This document shows, one piece after another, positions 53,996 to 56,489 of a stretch of 56,489 bases of DNA. Under the pieces are notes generated by a model. The model saw only the letters and a program-made list of their open reading frames with translations, had not been told where the DNA came from and ran no database searches. Source of the DNA: Planctomycetota bacterium. GTDB taxonomy: Bacteria > Planctomycetota > Planctomycetia > Pirellulales > Pirellulaceae. Where the stretch lies: NCBI GenBank assembly GCA_024276655.1, contig JAJRWU010000101.1, forward strand, positions 1 through 56,489. Reading direction: 5' to 3'. Within the stretch, counting starts at the first letter, position 1; each line of letters opens with the position of its first letter. The translations under genes were made by a program, and so were the position numbers.

Positions 53996-54031
53996 AAAAA
54001 AAGCCCGGCATTTCAGAAATGCTGGGCTTTT
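53996..54031. terminator. Hairpin of type I (partly degenerate)
   Basis: AAAAAAGCCCGGCATTTC / GAAATGCTGGGCTTTT, with one G-T mismatch. On the minus strand it follows the CapD gene and R4 repeat, so it may end that transcript. On the plus strand it follows nothing. Confidence 0.7.
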
Positions 54032-54101
54032 GCGTTATCGGGGAGTTGGGGGCGTTATCGCCGCCTTGCTAGGGCGAGCGGCAGATGAGAATTCACCCAA
54101 T

Positions 54102-54219
54102 GCAAGCACGAAGCGCAAGCGAGTGGATCAGCAAACGGTCATTCCCGCGTAGGCGGGAACCCAAAAGAACTCACGGACTCCCGCTACGTGTGGGTAAGTT
54201 ATTTTCCACCGCTCGCCTA
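54102..54219 (+). repeat. Dispersed repeat R4, copy 2, overlapping the CapD stop
   Basis: About 118 bp, near-identical to 11262-11382. It includes CATTCCCGCGTAGGCGGGAACC. Its end (CTCGCCTAG) includes the TAG stop of the CapD gene on the minus strand (54217-54219). Confidence 0.85.
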
Positions 54220-56100
54220 GGCGGCGGTTCGCTGGCGGTCGGCGGCAGGGGCAAATCGACGAAATTGGGGAACGATTCGCTTCAGCTCTTCCTCCACCTG
54301 TTCGTTGGAGGCTTCTCCCAGACGTCGAAGACTGCGCATCGCCTGCTGGATTTCGTCCCAGGGTGTTTTGTCGGATTCGGCCACCATGATTTTGGGGTGC
54401 GATGTGGCCAAGTGCTTTTCCCCCTCGATATGCAACTCCTCAAACAGCTTTTCACCGGGACGAATACCGGTGAATTCAATCGCGATGTCGTCCCCGACTC
54501 GCAAATCGGAAAGTTCGATCATGTCTTTGGCGAGGTCGACGATCCGCACGGGGTCGCCCATGTCGAGCACGAAAATATCGCCGCCCTGGCCCATGGCGCC
54601 GGCTTGCATCACGAGTTGCGAGGCCTCGGGAATCGTCATGAAATAGCGCGTCATGTCGGGATGGGTGACCGTCACGGGACCACCATTTTGAATTTGCTCG
54701 CGAAACACCGGAACCACGCTGCCGGCGGAATCGAGCACGTTGCCGAATCGCACCGTCGTGAAACGACAGTCCGAGCGGCTTGCCAACGACTGCACGTATA
54801 ACTCCGCCACGCGTTTGCAGGCGCCCATGATGCTGGTTGGGTTGACCGCCTTGTCGGTCGAAATCATGACGAACGAGCCGACTTTGTGCTGGTCGGCCAG
54901 GTCGGCCAGGGAACGCGTGGCCAAGCAAATATTTTTCACGCCTTCGCCGGGGTTTTGCTCCATCAGGGGCACATGTTTGTAGGCCGCCGCGTGAAACACG
55001 ACATCGGGACTCGTGCGATTGAAAATGGCGCTCATGCGCAGCGCGTCGCCCACGTCGGCCACGAAGATGTCGATCTGGCATTCCGGCGCCAGAGCGCGCA
55101 GTTCGCGTTCGAGAAAGAACTGACCGTTTTCCGAGCGGTCGACCAACACTAGGCGTCGAGGACGAAATTGCAGCAGTTGGCGGCATATTTCCGAGCCAAT
55201 GCTGCCCGAACTCCCGGTGACCAGCAGCACGCGGTCGTCGAGCCAATAGCGAAGTTTTTCAGGATGCAACTGTACGGGGGCGCGACGCAGCAAATCTTCA
55301 ATCGAAACGGTGCGAGGACGCAAATCGAGGCTGCCCTTGAGCAACTGCTCAAAACTCGGCAAGACTTTGACTGAAATGGAATGCACGCGGGCCGACGCAA
55401 CCAACTCTCGAACTTGAAGGCCCGTCAATTCGCCCGACGTGATCAAAATTTCTTCCACGCCGTAGCGCTGCGTGAGGTCGACGATATCGCCCAGCAGGCC
55501 GACGACTGGTGCGCCGCCAATCAGCGAACCGACCTGCGAAGCGTTGTCTGAAACAAAGCCCGCCACATGGTAGTGCAACCGATGGTTGTGCCGGATGGCG
55601 CGTAGCAGCGTTTCGCCCGATGCATTCGCCCCCACGATGAACACGGGAATCGAATCGGCCGATGAAATCGCCTGGCCCCAACCTTCTCGCACCATGCGCA
55701 AAACCGAGCGAATTCCTCCCACCACGACAATCGTGGCGCCCCAGTCCATCAGAAATACGCTGCGGGGCACCGTTAGCTCCGGCGACAACAAATAGTCCAA
55801 CACCGAGAACGTCACCGCGCTGGCGGTCGCGGCTTGAATCAAAACCACCAGATCATGAAACGTGACAAAGCGATTCCAGCCCTGATAAATCCTGAACCAG
55901 CCGAATACCATGAGCTTCGTGAGCACGACCCAAACGACCGTGTGGGCGAAGTTGGTTTGGTCGCTCAGCGGAAGTCGCCCTTCGAATCGCAGCCAGAATG
56001 CGCTGTAATAGATCAGTGCGAACACCGGCGCCAACCCAGCGGCGCAGGCCATGCGCCGGCGAAGAGCCTTGAGCTTCTCCTTGGGGTTCCAAGCTGCCAT
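54217..56100 (-). CDS. Nucleotide-sugar epimerase/dehydratase (CapD/WbpM type)
   Basis: 627 residues. Four membrane helices fill about 18-125 (GLAPVFALIYYSAFWLRFEG, VVWVVLTKLMVFGWFRIYQG, LVVLIQAATASAVTFSVLDY, FLMDWGATIVVVGGIRSVLR). A first NAD-binding region is at 150-270 (VFIVGANASGETLLRAIRHN). The catalytic Rossmann domain begins at 295 (LLVTGSSGSIGSEICRQLL), with VFHAAAYKHVPLMEQNPGEG, then STDKAVNPTSIMGACKRVAE, where Met-x-x-x-Lys replaces the usual Tyr-x-x-x-Lys, as in WbpM-type 4,6-dehydratases. It makes a 6-deoxy-4-keto sugar from UDP-GlcNAc-like substrate for envelope polysaccharide. No glycan operon partner lies in the window. It has tandem repeats directly before the start codon, and its stop codon lies in an R4 repeat. 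Confidence 0.93.
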   Translation of the reverse strand: MAAWNPKEKLKALRRRMACAAGLAPVFALIYYSAFWLRFEGRLPLSDQTNFAHTVVWVVLTKLMVFGWFRIYQGWNRFVTFHDLVVLIQAATASAVTFSVLDYLLSPELTVPRSVFLMDWGATIVVVGGIRSVLRMVREGWGQAISSADSIPVFIVGANASGETLLRAIRHNHRLHYHVAGFVSDNASQVGSLIGGAPVVGLLGDIVDLTQRYGVEEILITSGELTGLQVRELVASARVHSISVKVLPSFEQLLKGSLDLRPRTVSIEDLLRRAPVQLHPEKLRYWLDDRVLLVTGSSGSIGSEICRQLLQFRPRRLVLVDRSENGQFFLERELRALAPECQIDIFVADVGDALRMSAIFNRTSPDVVFHAAAYKHVPLMEQNPGEGVKNICLATRSLADLADQHKVGSFVMISTDKAVNPTSIMGACKRVAELYVQSLASRSDCRFTTVRFGNVLDSAGSVVPVFREQIQNGGPVTVTHPDMTRYFMTIPEASQLVMQAGAMGQGGDIFVLDMGDPVRIVDLAKDMIELSDLRVGDDIAIEFTGIRPGEKLFEELHIEGEKHLATSHPKIMVAESDKTPWDEIQQAMRSLRRLGEASNEQVEEELKRIVPQFRRFAPAADRQRTAA

Positions 56101-56104
56101 CTAC

Positions 56105-56200
56105 GATTGCCCGTGTGTCTGATTGCCCGTGTGTCTGATTGCCCGTGTGTCTGATTGCCCGTGTGTCTGATTGCCCGTGTGTCTGATTGCCCGTGTGTCT
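56105..56200 (-). repeat. Six exact 16-bp tandem repeats just upstream of the CapD start codon
   Basis: GATTGCCCGTGTGTCT six times with no changes, ending 4 bp before the ATG. The ribosome-binding site of the gene would have to lie in the last unit (GGGCAATC reading on the minus strand); no AGGAGG-type site is present. Copy number is likely to vary between strains. Confidence 0.93.
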
Positions 56201-56481
56201 CTGAATATCAAAACTCAAGCTCGAACGCCGCCGCCCAAACGACGATACCGCGCACAACGCCCCCTTTTTAGACCATCGGCCGCGCCAACCAAGCGGACGG
56301 AGTAAGTACCAAATAGAAAGTTTGGCCGTCAAGATCAATCAACCCGACAGCATTACCGCGGGTGCAGGAACGCACTTTGCCGCCTCGGGAGGAGATGGGA
56401 TTTGGATTCCTGCATTTGTCGCGTTGTGCTATGCTTTTTCGGTTGGTTGGTGAATCTAGCATGTTTAGGAGGGAATCTAGC
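56201..56481. other. Intergenic region at the right edge
   Basis: A minus-strand frame entering from the right edge (ending near 56268) is weak and has no family-like content except a hydrophobic end (FYLVLTPSAWLARPMV). It may be chance. GAATCTAGCATG occurs twice (56452 and 56473). Confidence 0.4.
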
Positions 56482-56489
56482 ATGGGCAA
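56482..56489 (+). CDS. Possible start of a gene at the right edge
   Basis: ATG at 56482 has a strong AGGAGG (56467-56472) 9 bp upstream. Only eight bases are visible, so nothing can be said about the product. The surrounding GAATCTAGCATG duplication makes the start uncertain. Confidence 0.3.

Noticed and set aside
56105-56200. Tandem 16-bp repeats as a CRISPR array
   Set aside because: Units are contiguous with no spacers and no cas genes are present.
1-56489. Insertion sequence, prophage or integrative element
   Set aside because: No transposase, integrase, terminase or conjugation gene and no flanking tRNA were found; repeats are short and non-coding.

Overview
The window looks like part of a Planctomycetota chromosome, most likely Pirellulales-like. 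The grounds are three paired loci of DUF1501 and cytochrome/DUF1549/DUF1553 proteins, a planctomycete-style Ser/Thr kinase with DWG in place of DFG, a WD40-caspase protein, an ECF sigma factor, a BlaI/BlaR1 pair, and many short dispersed hairpins between genes. No transposase, integrase, phage, plasmid, tRNA, rRNA or CRISPR array was seen. It reads as ordinary chromosome with housekeeping genes (bioD, hisH, a cobL-type gene, bshB1-like) among lineage-specific secreted, sensory and envelope genes.

Layout. 1-3.9 kb: a partial conserved protein, a DtxR/MntR regulator, a MORN-repeat secreted protein and an ECF sigma factor. 4.0-9.2 kb: a secreted WD40-PDZ-caspase protein, broken by one in-frame stop, then a secreted protein of unknown role. 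9.8-16.1 kb: a Ca/Na exchanger, an SDR oxidoreductase, a CbiE-CbiT methyltransferase, an outer-membrane protein and a PIG-L deacetylase. 16.3-20.9 kb: first cytochrome/DUF1501 operon. 21.3-26.8 kb: bioD, an esterase, an OmpA-like lipoprotein, hisH and a Tat-exported Gfo/Idh/MocA protein. 27.2-31.5 kb: second cytochrome/DUF1501 operon. 31.5-38.8 kb: a GxxExxY remnant, small membrane proteins, blaI, a BlaR1-HEAT fusion (broken by one stop), a 46-residue basic protein and an M50 protease. 38.9-43.5 kb: third cytochrome/DUF1501 operon, its cytochrome gene broken by one stop. 44.2-47.6 kb: a kinase with nine TPR units. 48.3-53.9 kb: a TetR (broken by one stop), adaptor and RND efflux operon. 54.2-56.1 kb: a CapD/WbpM-type nucleotide-sugar dehydratase.

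The most unusual features are as follows. (1) Four otherwise intact genes each carry a single in-frame TAA or TAG; in at least two the family expects Glu there, so one G-to-T change (GAR to TAR) would explain them. (2) A large hairpin occurs twice inside operons, and its two arms differ between copies by compensating changes. (3) A ~114-bp hairpin repeat occurs four times in the first 16.3 kb with conserved GC/CG internal mismatches. (4) Short tandem repeats (6 x 16 bp and about 4.5 x 17 bp) sit directly before the start codons of two genes. (5) About fourteen copies of an AAGCCCGGC hairpin are scattered through the window, some in divergent promoter regions where a terminator is not expected. 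(6) A 53-bp near-perfect palindrome lies between blaI and blaR1.
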